Of a stretch of DNA of 64,000 bases, positions 24,850-32,885 are shown in pieces. Under the pieces are notes generated by a model. The model had not been told where the DNA came from. It worked only from the letters and a program-made list of their open reading frames with translations, and made no database searches. The translations under genes and the position numbers were made by a program. Source of the stretch: Desulfoferula mesophila (GTDB taxonomy: Bacteria; Desulfobacterota; Desulfarculia; Desulfarculales; Desulfarculaceae); NCBI RefSeq assembly GCF_037076455.1, contig NZ_AP028679.1:3363501-3427500 (forward strand), in the 5' to 3' direction. How positions within the stretch are numbered: the stretch's first letter is position 1; each line of letters opens with the position of its first letter.

Positions 24850-25584
24850 CTAGGCCCGCCACCACAGGGCCACAGCGGTGACCAGCAGCATGGCCAGCAC
24901 CACGTAGCGGTATAGCCGGTTGGAGGCCTTGGAAAAGGCCCAGAAGCCCAACACCGAGCCCAAGGCCACCGCGGGACTATAGGCAAGGGTCCCTCGCAGC
25001 ACCGGCCAGGAGAACATCCCTCCCGCCGCGTATACCAGGGTCATCAGAACGAACTGGGCGCTGAAAAAGGTGGCCAGCAGGCTCTTGGCCTGGCGGGGAT
25101 CATCAGTCACCGACATGATGTAAACGGCCGCCTGGGGGCCGCCGATGGTGTAGGCCCCCAGGAACGATCCGCTGAGAAAGCCGCAAAAGCGACCCCACCA
25201 GGGGCTGTGGGCATAGCGCGCGGCCAGGACCCGGCCCGCGGGCAACGCGCTGAACACCACCACCACGGCGATGAATCCGGCCAAGGCCCTTTTGAGCGCC
25301 AGGTCGGGTAGGCTGTAGAGCAGGAAGGTGCCCACGGCCAGGCCCAGGGCCGATCCCAATACCAGGGGACGCAGGGGCTCCCAGGAAAAGTGCCGACGGT
25401 AGTGCCAGGCCTGGTAGAGGAACAGAACCAGGCAATAGGGGAATTGCAGGGCCACCGCGTCCTTGATGGGCAACAGAAGGGCCAAAAGCGGCACCGAGAC
25501 CATGGCGAAACCAAAGCCGGCGAAGCTCATGGTAAAGCCGCTGACCAGGAAAATCAGGGCCATGGCCAAATGCTCAGGCATCAC
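24850..25584 (-). CDS. TauE/SafE-family sulfite or anion exporter
   Basis: A 244-residue protein with about eight membrane helices, of the TauE/SafE family, proteins that export sulfite, sulfoacetate and related anions. The duplicated half pattern is visible around MSFAGFGFAMVSVPLL and FLSGSFLGAYTIGGPQAAVY. It is the last gene of the minus-strand transport block and overlaps the DUF1638 gene by 11 bases, so it belongs with it. An exported anion as a by-product of the methyl-compound pathway is an inference. Location: inner membrane. Confidence 0.85.
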   Translation of the reverse strand: MMPEHLAMALIFLVSGFTMSFAGFGFAMVSVPLLALLLPIKDAVALQFPYCLVLFLYQAWHYRRHFSWEPLRPLVLGSALGLAVGTFLLYSLPDLALKRALAGFIAVVVVFSALPAGRVLAARYAHSPWWGRFCGFLSGSFLGAYTIGGPQAAVYIMSVTDDPRQAKSLLATFFSAQFVLMTLVYAAGGMFSWPVLRGTLAYSPAVALGSVLGFWAFSKASNRLYRYVVLAMLLVTAVALWWRA

Positions 25585-26287
25585 TCCCGCTTTTTCCGCA
25601 CGACGAAGAGGCCTGGGGATAAAGTCCGATATCCACCGCCTGGCCGGGGGGAAGCACCGTCAGGCCCGGCCCCGGCGCCCCGCCCAGAAGGCGGCTGAGC
25701 CAGTCCCGATGGCCCCGCTGTTCCTCGTAGGCCAGCCCGAAAAGCCGGGCCATGTCCTTGGCGTAGCGCCGGTGACGAGCCAGCAGGCCCACCCCGGTGT
25801 CCACCAAGGCGACCCGATGATACCCTGCAAGCATCTGCTCACCCACCCATAGGGCATCTTCGTGTCCGAAGCGCTCCTTGGTCACGAAGTATTCGCTGTA
25901 GGGGGTCTGGCCGTGGTCTATCCAGCCGGGAGTGAGGTAGAAGGTGCCGCCGCAGCCCACGCAGGGATTGGCCTGGGCGTCGCCCAACAGCAGGGGCACG
26001 CAGTCATGCACCAGGGGCAGGACCAGGGAAGCCCGCGACGCCTTGAGGCCCTGCATCCCGCCTCCGCAAAAGCCGTATCCCAGGATCACCCTCTCCACCC
26101 CGGGGTCTTCCTCTAGCTCGGCCAGGGAGCGTCCCAGTTCCTGGCGCAACTGGTCCGGGTAGCGGTGGAGGCCCTGGTCCAGGTAACGGACCTGGTCATC
26201 CTGCACCCCCAGGCTGGTCAACTCCGGCTGGAAAACCCGGCAGGCCAGAACCCTGGCGCCGCCCAAGCGGGGATGGTCGGGGTTCAC
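25574..26287 (-). CDS. DUF1638 protein
   Basis: A 237-residue soluble protein of the DUF1638 family. Conserved points are GYGFCGGGMQGL, the HDCVPLLLG segment, a Cys group NPCVGCGG and FYLTPGWIDHG. DUF1638 proteins are often encoded next to corrinoid methyltransferase genes; their reaction is not established. I put the start at GTG 26287, overlapping the preceding stop as GTGA; the longer frame to 26368 runs through that gene. The Cys residues could hold a metal. Confidence 0.82.
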   Translation of the reverse strand: MNPDHPRLGGARVLACRVFQPELTSLGVQDDQVRYLDQGLHRYPDQLRQELGRSLAELEEDPGVERVILGYGFCGGGMQGLKASRASLVLPLVHDCVPLLLGDAQANPCVGCGGTFYLTPGWIDHGQTPYSEYFVTKERFGHEDALWVGEQMLAGYHRVALVDTGVGLLARHRRYAKDMARLFGLAYEEQRGHRDWLSRLLGGAPGPGLTVLPPGQAVDIGLYPQASSSCGKSGSDA

Positions 26288-26472
26288 CCCGCCAGACCCC
26301 GCAATATGAACAGGGCCATGCTCAGGCCCATGAAGGCGTAGGAGGCCGCGGAGAGGCGGCCGGCCCACACCGGGCCCAGCCAGTCCCTGCCCCTTCCCAA
26401 AAAGGCGCCCAGGGCCAAAAGCCCCCCCAGGGCGGCGGCCGACCAGGTCAGCACGGGCAGATAGGCGGGCAT
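26284..26472 (-). CDS. 62-residue two-helix membrane protein
   Basis: A short protein with two hydrophobic segments, residues 5-24 and 42-60, joined by a basic loop with GRGRDWLG. It overlaps the DUF1638 gene by 4 bases and follows the ABC ATPase gene after 13 bases, so it is in the same operon. I do not recognise it. It could be a small partner of the transporter. Confidence 0.6.
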   Translation of the reverse strand: MPAYLPVLTWSAAALGGLLALGAFLGRGRDWLGPVWAGRLSAASYAFMGLSMALFILRGLAG

Positions 26473-26485
26473 GGCGGACCTCCCG

Positions 26486-27352
26486 CTAGCCGCCGGCGCG
26501 GCAAGAGCCCAGAAGGTCCCCCGCGCCGTCGAGCTTGGCGAATATCTTGGCCCCTTCCTCGTAAAGTGACTCCATGACCTCGCTCTTGATCTGGCGGTAG
26601 CGCTCGGTGGAGAGCACCGAGAAATCCCGGGGCCGGGGCAGGTCCACGTTCACCGTGGTCTTCACCGTGCCCGGCAGGTTGGTCATCACCAGGATTTGGT
26701 CGCCCAGGAAAAGGGCCTCCTCGATCTCCGAGGTGATGAACAGCATGGTCAGGCCGGTTTCGCGGTACAGGGTGAGCAAATACTCCTGCATAAGTTCGCG
26801 GGTCATGACGTCCAGGCCGCGGAAGGGCTCGTCCAGGATCATCACCTTGGGGTCCATGACCAACGCGCGGCACAGCTCGGCCCGCCGCTGCATGCCGCCG
26901 CTGAGCTGGGCCGGGTACTTGTCGCGGAACTCCCGGAGGCCCACCTTTTCCAAAAGCGCCATGGCCTTGGCCTCGGCCTCGCTCTTGTTCATGCCGCCCA
27001 GCATGGTGGGCCCGAAGGTGGCGTTTTTCATCACCGTCATCCAGGGCCACAGGGCGGTTTCCTGAAAGACCATGATGCGCTCGCGGCCGGGGCCGGTCAC
27101 CGGCTTGCCGTCCAGCAGCACCTTGCCGCTGTCGGCGTGGTCGTAGCCCGCCGCGATGTTGGCCAGGGTGGATTTGCCGCAGCCGCTGGGCCCCACCAAG
27201 ACGGTGAGGCTGCCCCGGGGCACGGTAAGGGAGCAGTTCTTCAGGGCGTGGCAGGCGGGCGCGCCGGGAATGCGGAACACCCGGTTCACGTTCTCCAGGA
27301 CCAGCTCGCCCTTTTGCTGACTTTGCTTGTTCTTGTTGCCGTTGTTGGCCAT
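26486..27352 (-). CDS. ABC importer ATPase, NitT/TauT type (second copy)
   Basis: A 288-residue ATPase of the NitT/TauT family (nitrate, taurine, alkanesulfonate and pyrimidine precursors). Walker A GPSGCGKST, signature LSGGMQRR and Walker B VMILDEP are present. The N-terminus is Lys/Gln-rich and probably non-structural. The Q-loop falls in VFQETALWPW. It pairs with the permease at 27371, which ends 18 bases upstream of this start. The operon carries a second ATPase/permease pair, which would give a heteromeric importer. Confidence 0.92.
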   Translation of the reverse strand: MANNGNKNKQSQQKGELVLENVNRVFRIPGAPACHALKNCSLTVPRGSLTVLVGPSGCGKSTLANIAAGYDHADSGKVLLDGKPVTGPGRERIMVFQETALWPWMTVMKNATFGPTMLGGMNKSEAEAKAMALLEKVGLREFRDKYPAQLSGGMQRRAELCRALVMDPKVMILDEPFRGLDVMTRELMQEYLLTLYRETGLTMLFITSEIEEALFLGDQILVMTNLPGTVKTTVNVDLPRPRDFSVLSTERYRQIKSEVMESLYEEGAKIFAKLDGAGDLLGSCRAGG

Positions 27353-27370
27353 GTTCGCTCTCCGGGCCTT

Positions 27371-28183
27371 TTAGAAGACCTTCTTCCAGGGCATGAGCCA
27401 GTCGCCGATCACCTTGACCGCCATGCTGCTTACGTAGCCCGCCACGCCTATGCTGATCATGCCCACGATGATGCCCGGGGTGTGTCCGGCCAGATAGGCC
27501 TCCCAGGTGAGGCGGCCCAGGCCGGTGTTGCCCGCGATCATCTCGGCGGCGATCACCACGTTCCAGGTGATGCCGATGCCCACCATCATGCCGGTGACGA
27601 TGCTGGGGATGGTGGCGGGCAACACGATGCGCCAGAAAACCTGGCGGGGCGAGGCGCCGAAGGAAACCGCCGCGTCAACCAACTGGCGGGGGATGGCGCT
27701 CACGCCGCCCAGCACGTTGACCACGATGGTGAAAAAGGCCCCGATGAAAGTGATGAAGGCGATGGAGCTTTCATTGGTGGGCCAAAACAGGATGGACACC
27801 GGCACCCAGGCCAAGGGCGGTATGGGCCGCATCAGCTCGAACAGGGGGTAGGTGAAATCCTTGAAGTTGCGGTTCCAGCCCATGCCCAGGCCTAGGGGAA
27901 TGCCCAGAATCTGGGCGGCCACAAAGCCGTAGGTGACCCGGAGGGTGGAGTCCAGCCAACTCTGCCAGTACTTGCCCGTGCCCATGAACTCCCAGAAGGC
28001 GCCGGCCACGGTGACCGGCGTGGGGATGGCGTCCATGAAGGGCAACAAGCCCATGGAGCCCGCCTGCCACAGGACAAAAAAGCCGATGACGGCCAGGGCC
28101 CCCCGGGTGAAATGTTTGCTCACTACGAACTTGCGCACCTTAACGCCAAAGGTCGCGCCGCTCATGGTTGCTGCTCTCGCCAT
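27371..28183 (-). CDS. ABC importer permease, NitT/TauT type (second copy)
   Basis: A 270-residue inner-membrane permease with about six helices. The coupling EAA-like loop is in AAVSFGASPRQVFWRIVLPAT, and the family-typical ELMRPIPPLAWVP occurs near residue 115. AGGGAG before the ATG at 28183 supports this start; the ATG six codons later is an alternative. It resembles the permease at 29106, and the two probably form the pore together. Confidence 0.92.
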   Translation of the reverse strand: MARAATMSGATFGVKVRKFVVSKHFTRGALAVIGFFVLWQAGSMGLLPFMDAIPTPVTVAGAFWEFMGTGKYWQSWLDSTLRVTYGFVAAQILGIPLGLGMGWNRNFKDFTYPLFELMRPIPPLAWVPVSILFWPTNESSIAFITFIGAFFTIVVNVLGGVSAIPRQLVDAAVSFGASPRQVFWRIVLPATIPSIVTGMMVGIGITWNVVIAAEMIAGNTGLGRLTWEAYLAGHTPGIIVGMISIGVAGYVSSMAVKVIGDWLMPWKKVF

Positions 28184-28202
28184 GTTTGGCTCCCTCCCCC
28201 GC

Positions 28203-29087
28203 TCAGGCCATTTCGCGTTCGCCGGCCTCGAAGGCCTTGACCGCTTCTTCGTGCACCGCCTCCACCAACTGGGCCTTGAGGGATAGGAATTCCTCGGAGG
28301 CCAGCATGGAGTACTGCCGGGGGCGGGGCAGGTTCACCTGCAGAGTTTTCTTGATGAATCCAGGCCGGGTGGTCATCACCAACACCTTGTCGGCCAGGAA
28401 AATGGCCTCTTCCAGATCGTGGGTGATGAAGAATATGGTCTTGCCGGTGGCGTCGTAGAGCTCCAGCAGATATTGGTGGCTGGCGCTCTTGGTCACCGTG
28501 TCCATGGCCCGGAAAGGCTCGTCCAAAAGCAAAACCTTGGGGTTGTTGATCAGCGCACGGATGATCTCCACCCGCCGCTGCATGCCCGAGGAAAGCTGCC
28601 CGGGGTAGGAGGTCTCGATGTCGTTGAGGCCCACCCGGGAGAGCATCTCCTGGGCCCTCTTGTTGGCCTCCTCCTCGCTCATGACCCCCTGCACCACCGG
28701 GCCGTAGGTCACGTTTTCCAGCACCGTCTTCCAGGGGAACAGGGCGCCGTGCTGGAACACCACCACCCGGTCGGGGCCGGGGCTGGGGTCCTTTTCCGGG
28801 GTGGCCAGGGGCTCGCCGTCCAAAAGTATCTCGCCGGAAGTCAGGCCGTCGAAGCCGGCGATGGTGTTGAGCAAGGTGGACTTGCCGCAGCCGCTGGGGC
28901 CCACGATGGCCACGAACTCGCCGGCGCCGATCTCCAGGGAGCAGTCCTTGAGGGCCTCCACATGGACCCCTTCGGGATCGTAGATCTTGCCTGCCTTGCG
29001 GATGGACATGGCCCCGTCGGCGGCCCGGCAAACCGGGGCCGGGGGCGCCGTTTGAGTCTCTCCCGTGTTCATGCTTGTTTGTTCCAT
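28203..29087 (-). CDS. ABC importer ATPase, NitT/TauT type (first copy)
   Basis: A 294-residue ATPase with Walker A GPSGCGKST, signature LSSGMQRRVEI and Walker B VLLLDEP. The second signature residue is Ser where most have Gly (LSSGM for LSGGM), a mild deviation. I start at ATG 29087, with GGGGGACGG upstream, not the GTG at 29102, which has no ribosome site. It lies 18 bases after the first permease gene and just before the second. It works with the permeases at 27371 and 29106. Confidence 0.92.
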   Translation of the reverse strand: MEQTSMNTGETQTAPPAPVCRAADGAMSIRKAGKIYDPEGVHVEALKDCSLEIGAGEFVAIVGPSGCGKSTLLNTIAGFDGLTSGEILLDGEPLATPEKDPSPGPDRVVVFQHGALFPWKTVLENVTYGPVVQGVMSEEEANKRAQEMLSRVGLNDIETSYPGQLSSGMQRRVEIIRALINNPKVLLLDEPFRAMDTVTKSASHQYLLELYDATGKTIFFITHDLEEAIFLADKVLVMTTRPGFIKKTLQVNLPRPRQYSMLASEEFLSLKAQLVEAVHEEAVKAFEAGEREMA

Positions 29088-29105
29088 GTTTCCGTCCCCC
29101 ACCGT

Positions 29106-30014
29106 TTAGCCGTAGAGTTCCCGCTCGCGCCAGGCCATGAGCTTGCGTCCCACGCTGCGCACCGCCGCGCTGGAGATCCAGCCGATCACCCCCAGGGTGA
29201 CCATGCCGATGACGATGACCGGGTATTGAATGAGCGAGTAGCTGTCCCAGATCAAAAAGCCCAGGCCGTACTGGGCGGCGATCATCTCGCCGGCCACCAG
29301 GGAGAACCAGGCGGCCCCCATGGATATCTGCAGCCCGGTGAAGATGAAGGGCATGGCGCCGGGCAGCACCACGTCGAACAGCAGGCGCTTTTTGTCCGCG
29401 CCCAGGCAACGGGCCGCCCGGAAGTAGCTTTCATCGATGGACTCCACCCCCAAAAGGGTGTTCAGCGCGGTTACGAAGAAGGCCACCAGGAAGGTGACGA
29501 AGATAACCGCCGGCTCGTCGCCCGGCAAAACCAGGATGGCTAGGGGCACCCAGGCCAGGGGCGGGATGGGCCGGATCAGCTCCACCAGGGGGAAAGAATA
29601 GTCGTAAAACTTGCGGCTCCAGCCCATCAACAGGCCCATGGGCACCCCCAGCACGGTGGCCAGCACGAAGGCGGTGGTGGCCCGGTAGGTGCTGTAGATG
29701 ATGTGGGTGTAATAATCTTGGGTGTAGATGGATATGCCGAAGTCGGGATCGGGGCTGAGCCACTCCAACAGGCACTCCCAGGGGCCGGGCAGACGGTTGA
29801 ACCAAGGCAGGCTGAAGGTCTTGACCGTCAGTTCCCAAGCCACCAGGAAGGCCACGAAACCGGCCAATTGCAACAGAAAGCCGCGGCTGGTCAGGGTCTT
29901 GACCACTTGGTGTCCCCAGGAGATCTCGTACAGGCGGGCTTTTTTCTTTTGCTGCCAGGCGCCCACCGCCAACACCGCCAACAGCAAAAGTCCCAAAACT
30001 ATATATGGGTTCAT
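29106..30014 (-). CDS. ABC importer permease, NitT/TauT type (first copy)
   Basis: A 302-residue inner-membrane permease. An extra N-terminal helix (residues 3-19) followed by a basic stretch precedes the common six-helix core. PLVELIRPIPPLAWVPLAIL and the loop AARCLGADKKRLLFDVVLPGA correspond to the permease at 27371. It is the first membrane gene after the binding-protein gene. A hairpin in the 118-base gap probably gives more binding protein than permease. Confidence 0.92.
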   Translation of the reverse strand: MNPYIVLGLLLLAVLAVGAWQQKKKARLYEISWGHQVVKTLTSRGFLLQLAGFVAFLVAWELTVKTFSLPWFNRLPGPWECLLEWLSPDPDFGISIYTQDYYTHIIYSTYRATTAFVLATVLGVPMGLLMGWSRKFYDYSFPLVELIRPIPPLAWVPLAILVLPGDEPAVIFVTFLVAFFVTALNTLLGVESIDESYFRAARCLGADKKRLLFDVVLPGAMPFIFTGLQISMGAAWFSLVAGEMIAAQYGLGFLIWDSYSLIQYPVIVIGMVTLGVIGWISSAAVRSVGRKLMAWRERELYG

Positions 30015-30063
30015 GACCTTGTCATCCCATCCTTAGGTGCACTAGCCGGATGCCCGGTTGGGG

Positions 30064-30096
30064 CCCTTCCCCGCCCGGGTTCCGGGCAGGGAAGGG
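30064..30096 (-). promoter_or_regulatory. Hairpin between binding-protein and permease genes
   Basis: Bases 30064-30076 and 30084-30096 pair over 13 positions on the minus-strand RNA with one G-U pair and a 7-base loop. It lies 37 bases after the binding-protein stop and has no T-run. Such stems between a binding-protein gene and the next gene usually protect the upstream message; that role is inferred. Confidence 0.55.
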
Positions 30097-30132
30097 GTCG
30101 CATCGCTTGCGAGGCGAGTCGTATAGCCCCGC

Positions 30133-31260
30133 TTATTCGCCGGTGTAGGCGCTGGCCGGCAGGCCCTTGATGACCGCCACCGGAGCCTTCACGCCCATTT
30201 CCTTCATGGCCTCGGTGACCGGGCCTTCGTTGATGGCGCCCTGGGGGATGTCGCCGGACTTGAGCACCTTGATGCTGTGCAGGAACTCATAGCCCTTCTT
30301 CATCAGATCCAGGACCTGGGGCGAGAAGATCATCTCACCCACGTAGACCACGTCGTCGCCGCCCACGGCCTTGGGGTGCTTCTCGTAAAGGGCCTTCCAC
30401 AGAATCTTGGGGGTATAACCCTGGGTCTCCTTCATGACCATCTTGGCCACGGCCATGGGGTCCTTTTCCATGATCTGCAAGGCCTCGATCTCGGCCTTGA
30501 TCCAGCCCTTGGCCGCCTCGGGGTGCTTCTCGATGAAGTCCTGGCGCATCAGGGTGAAGTTGGCGTCCAGTTCGTTGTAGGGGGAGCCGGTGGCAGCGTA
30601 CTTGGCGAAGCCCTGCTCCACCACCTTGCGGGCGTGGGGCTCCCACATGGCCGCCGCGTCCAGCTTGCCGGCCTCAAAGGAGCTGGCGATGACCTCGATG
30701 GTCATGTACTGCAGGCGCTTGGGCTTGATGTTGTTCTTCTTTAGCACCGACTCCAGGAAGCGGTTGGCGCAGGTGCCGCGGTGCACGGCCACCAGCTTGC
30801 CGTTCATCCACTTGATGGCCTCTTCGGGGCTCTTGAAGTCCGGGGCATCCTTGCGCACCACGATGAGGTTGCAGTTCTGGCCGTTGCTGATCATGGGCAC
30901 CGACACCAGACGGATGTCGCCCTGCTTCTTCTTGGTGGTGGCCACCAGGGAGGGCATGTCGCCCATGGTGCCCACTTGCATCTTGTCGGCCAACAGGGCG
31001 TTAACCATGGGCGGCCCGGTCAGGTGGGCCTCGAAGTGCACCACGCTGCCCTTGGGCAGATACTTTTTCCACAGGCCCATTTGTTTGATGACCACCCCGC
31101 TCCAACCACCGGTCCAATAAGGATGGTAGCCGTAGGTGATCTCCACCGGCTCGGCCGCCTGGGCCGGGGTCAGGCCCGCGCCGACGAGCGCCGCCGAAAA
31201 CAGCAGCAGACCTGCCACCACAGCGGTCAGCTTGGCTAGACGAGAAAATTTACGCATCAT
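30133..31260 (-). CDS. ABC substrate-binding protein, NitT/TauT (NMT1/SsuA-like)
   Basis: A 375-residue exported binding protein. The leader with LAKLTAVVAGLLLFSAALVG ends near AQAAEP. The mature start VEITYGYHPYWTGGWSGVVIK and the MVNALLADKMQVGTMGDMPS region fit the SsuA/TauA/NMT1 fold. I put the start at ATG 31260, with GGAGG 11 bases upstream; the open frame to 31371 adds residues that precede a normal leader. It is the first gene of the minus-strand operon and decides what the importer takes up. The ligand cannot be read from the sequence. Confidence 0.9.
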   Translation of the reverse strand: MMRKFSRLAKLTAVVAGLLLFSAALVGAGLTPAQAAEPVEITYGYHPYWTGGWSGVVIKQMGLWKKYLPKGSVVHFEAHLTGPPMVNALLADKMQVGTMGDMPSLVATTKKKQGDIRLVSVPMISNGQNCNLIVVRKDAPDFKSPEEAIKWMNGKLVAVHRGTCANRFLESVLKKNNIKPKRLQYMTIEVIASSFEAGKLDAAAMWEPHARKVVEQGFAKYAATGSPYNELDANFTLMRQDFIEKHPEAAKGWIKAEIEALQIMEKDPMAVAKMVMKETQGYTPKILWKALYEKHPKAVGGDDVVYVGEMIFSPQVLDLMKKGYEFLHSIKVLKSGDIPQGAINEGPVTEAMKEMGVKAPVAVIKGLPASAYTGE

Positions 31261-31364
31261 AACTGGAATATCCTCCTTGCCTCTCCATGTTGTGACCCAC
31301 CGGGGAGCCACCTTTGGGAAGAGCCGACGCTCCGCCCACCTCTCGCTACGGCCTATATGTGCAG

Positions 31365-31376
31365 TTGGCATGCCAA
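31365..31376. promoter_or_regulatory. Perfect 12-base palindrome, candidate operator
   Basis: TTGGCATGCCAA is its own complement. It lies about 105 bases upstream of the binding-protein start (minus strand), a fitting place for an operator. No regulator gene of matching type lies beside it. Confidence 0.35.
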
Positions 31377-31731
31377 GGAGGTCACTGGGTTTAAACCTGG
31401 GGCTGCAAATTTTTGCTCGTGGCTGTTTTATCCCAATAAATTATATGGTTACAAAATTAAAACCCGACCACACCGCTGCCAGGCCCCCCTGCGGCAGGAC
31501 TGATCTCGGTGCTGATCGACACCGAAACAAGGTTTTTTGGTGCAGCAGCGCACCAACAATCAGCCTCGCGAACCCTGGCCATGGCCGCCAAAAGACGCCA
31601 TTCCCCTATTGCGAGCAGTTTTTTATTGGGGCCTTTGAGGCGGTAATTATTAATTTAGTTACCTTAAAACAAGCATTTATCCTTTAAAACCCCGGCTGGA
31701 ACGCCAGAAAACGTTCGAGGGCGGCAGCCTG

Positions 31732-31746
31732 TGGCACGCATATTGA
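31732..31746 (+). promoter_or_regulatory. Candidate sigma-54 promoter for the methyltransferase operon
   Basis: TGGCACG (31732-31738), four bases, then TTGA (31743-31746) matches the -24/-12 consensus TGGCACG-N4-TTGC in all but the last base. Transcription would begin about 31758, some 70 bases before the TTG start at 31829. A membrane-bound sigma-54 activator is encoded at 21955-24768. Confidence 0.45.
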
Positions 31747-31828
31747 AATATCTCCGTGCATCAGAAGCCGTAAACCTCGGTGGGCGGCCGTTATTTGGCC
31801 CGCCCCCTAGCCAGCAGGGAGGACATCC

Positions 31829-32869
31829 TTGACAGAAAAAGCTCACATTCCCCTTGGCGTTGGGTTCTACCCCGACTGGTGGAAAGCAAACTACGGCATC
31901 ACCTTTGGCCGGGACTATTACTATGATCCCGACTATCGGGTCGAGGTGGGCCTCAAGCAGCAAAAAGCCCTGTACGAGCGCTTCGGCGATGTGGGCCTGG
32001 GCCAGGCCGACCCCCAGCCCAAGCCTCTGATCACCTTCGGCATGGTAATGCTGCCGGCCATCTTCGGCTGCGAGATCGTTTATGAGGAAGCGGCCCTGCC
32101 CTGGGCCATGCCCATGAACCTCTCGGCCGAAGAGTGCGACAAGCTCACCAAGCCCGACCTCACCAAGGTCGAGCCCATGGTTTCAGTGCTAAAGCAGATA
32201 GAGCACCTCAAGGGCAAGTACGGCAAGGTGGTGGGCGACATCAACGTCACCGGCGTGCAGAACCTGGCCCTCAAGATCCGGGGCGAGGAGCTGTACATGG
32301 ACTACTACGAGGACCCGGAGTTCGCCCACCGGCTGCTCACCTTCTGCACCGAGTGCATCATCGACCTGTGGAAGTTCGTCTACCCCATCACCGGCACCGG
32401 CGCAGTGGACGTGACCCCCATGTGCGACCCCACCATCTTCTGCGTGCCCAACTGCACCGTGGAGCAGATCAGCGGCGACACCTACGAGGAGTTTGGCCTG
32501 CCCTACGACAACATGCTGGGCGAGGCCTGCCATCCCTTTGGCATCCACCACTGCGGCAGCCTGGACCCGGTGGTGGAGCATTACGCCAAGGTCAAGAACC
32601 TGGTGTTCGTGGAGGCCGGCTTTGGCACCGATTTCGCGGCGGCCCGTAAGATTTTGGGGCCCGAGGTGGCCTTCAACGCCCGCATCAGCCCGGTGCTCAT
32701 GAAAAACGGCAGCGCCGAGGAAGTGGCGGCCACGGTCAAGGACGCCATCGACCAGGGCGCCCCCCTGAGCAACTATTCCATAGACACCGTGGGGCTCACC
32801 GACGGGGTGCCCGACGAGAACGTGCGCGCCGCCCGCCGCACGGCCATGGAATTCGGAAAGATATCCTAG
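31829..32869 (+). CDS. Uroporphyrinogen decarboxylase-family methyltransferase
   Basis: A 346-residue protein of the UroD fold family that includes the MtaA/MtbA coenzyme M methyltransferases and the methyltransferase I of some O-demethylases. Since a corrinoid protein and a folate methyltransferase follow, it is probably the substrate methyltransferase and moves a methyl group to cobalt. A His-x-Cys pair, HHCG near residue 240, matches the first zinc ligands of MtaA-type enzymes; the usual later Cys is absent. A Cys-rich stretch from MCDPTIFCVPNC to GEACHP lies just before. The start is TTG 31829 with AGGGAGGA 6 bases upstream. Confidence 0.8.
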   Translation: MTEKAHIPLGVGFYPDWWKANYGITFGRDYYYDPDYRVEVGLKQQKALYERFGDVGLGQADPQPKPLITFGMVMLPAIFGCEIVYEEAALPWAMPMNLSAEECDKLTKPDLTKVEPMVSVLKQIEHLKGKYGKVVGDINVTGVQNLALKIRGEELYMDYYEDPEFAHRLLTFCTECIIDLWKFVYPITGTGAVDVTPMCDPTIFCVPNCTVEQISGDTYEEFGLPYDNMLGEACHPFGIHHCGSLDPVVEHYAKVKNLVFVEAGFGTDFAAARKILGPEVAFNARISPVLMKNGSAEEVAATVKDAIDQGAPLSNYSIDTVGLTDGVPDENVRAARRTAMEFGKIS

Positions 32870-32885
32870 GAAAGACGAGGCAAGC

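Larger units (their letters stand above)
31261..31828. other. Divergent control region between transporter and methyltransferase operons
   Basis: A 568-base stretch without coding sequence. It is AT-rich in the middle (31430-31450 and 31620-31690). It holds a perfect palindrome at 31365-31376 and a sigma-54-like promoter at 31732. The back-to-back operons probably share control here. I see no tRNA or riboswitch. Confidence 0.45.
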
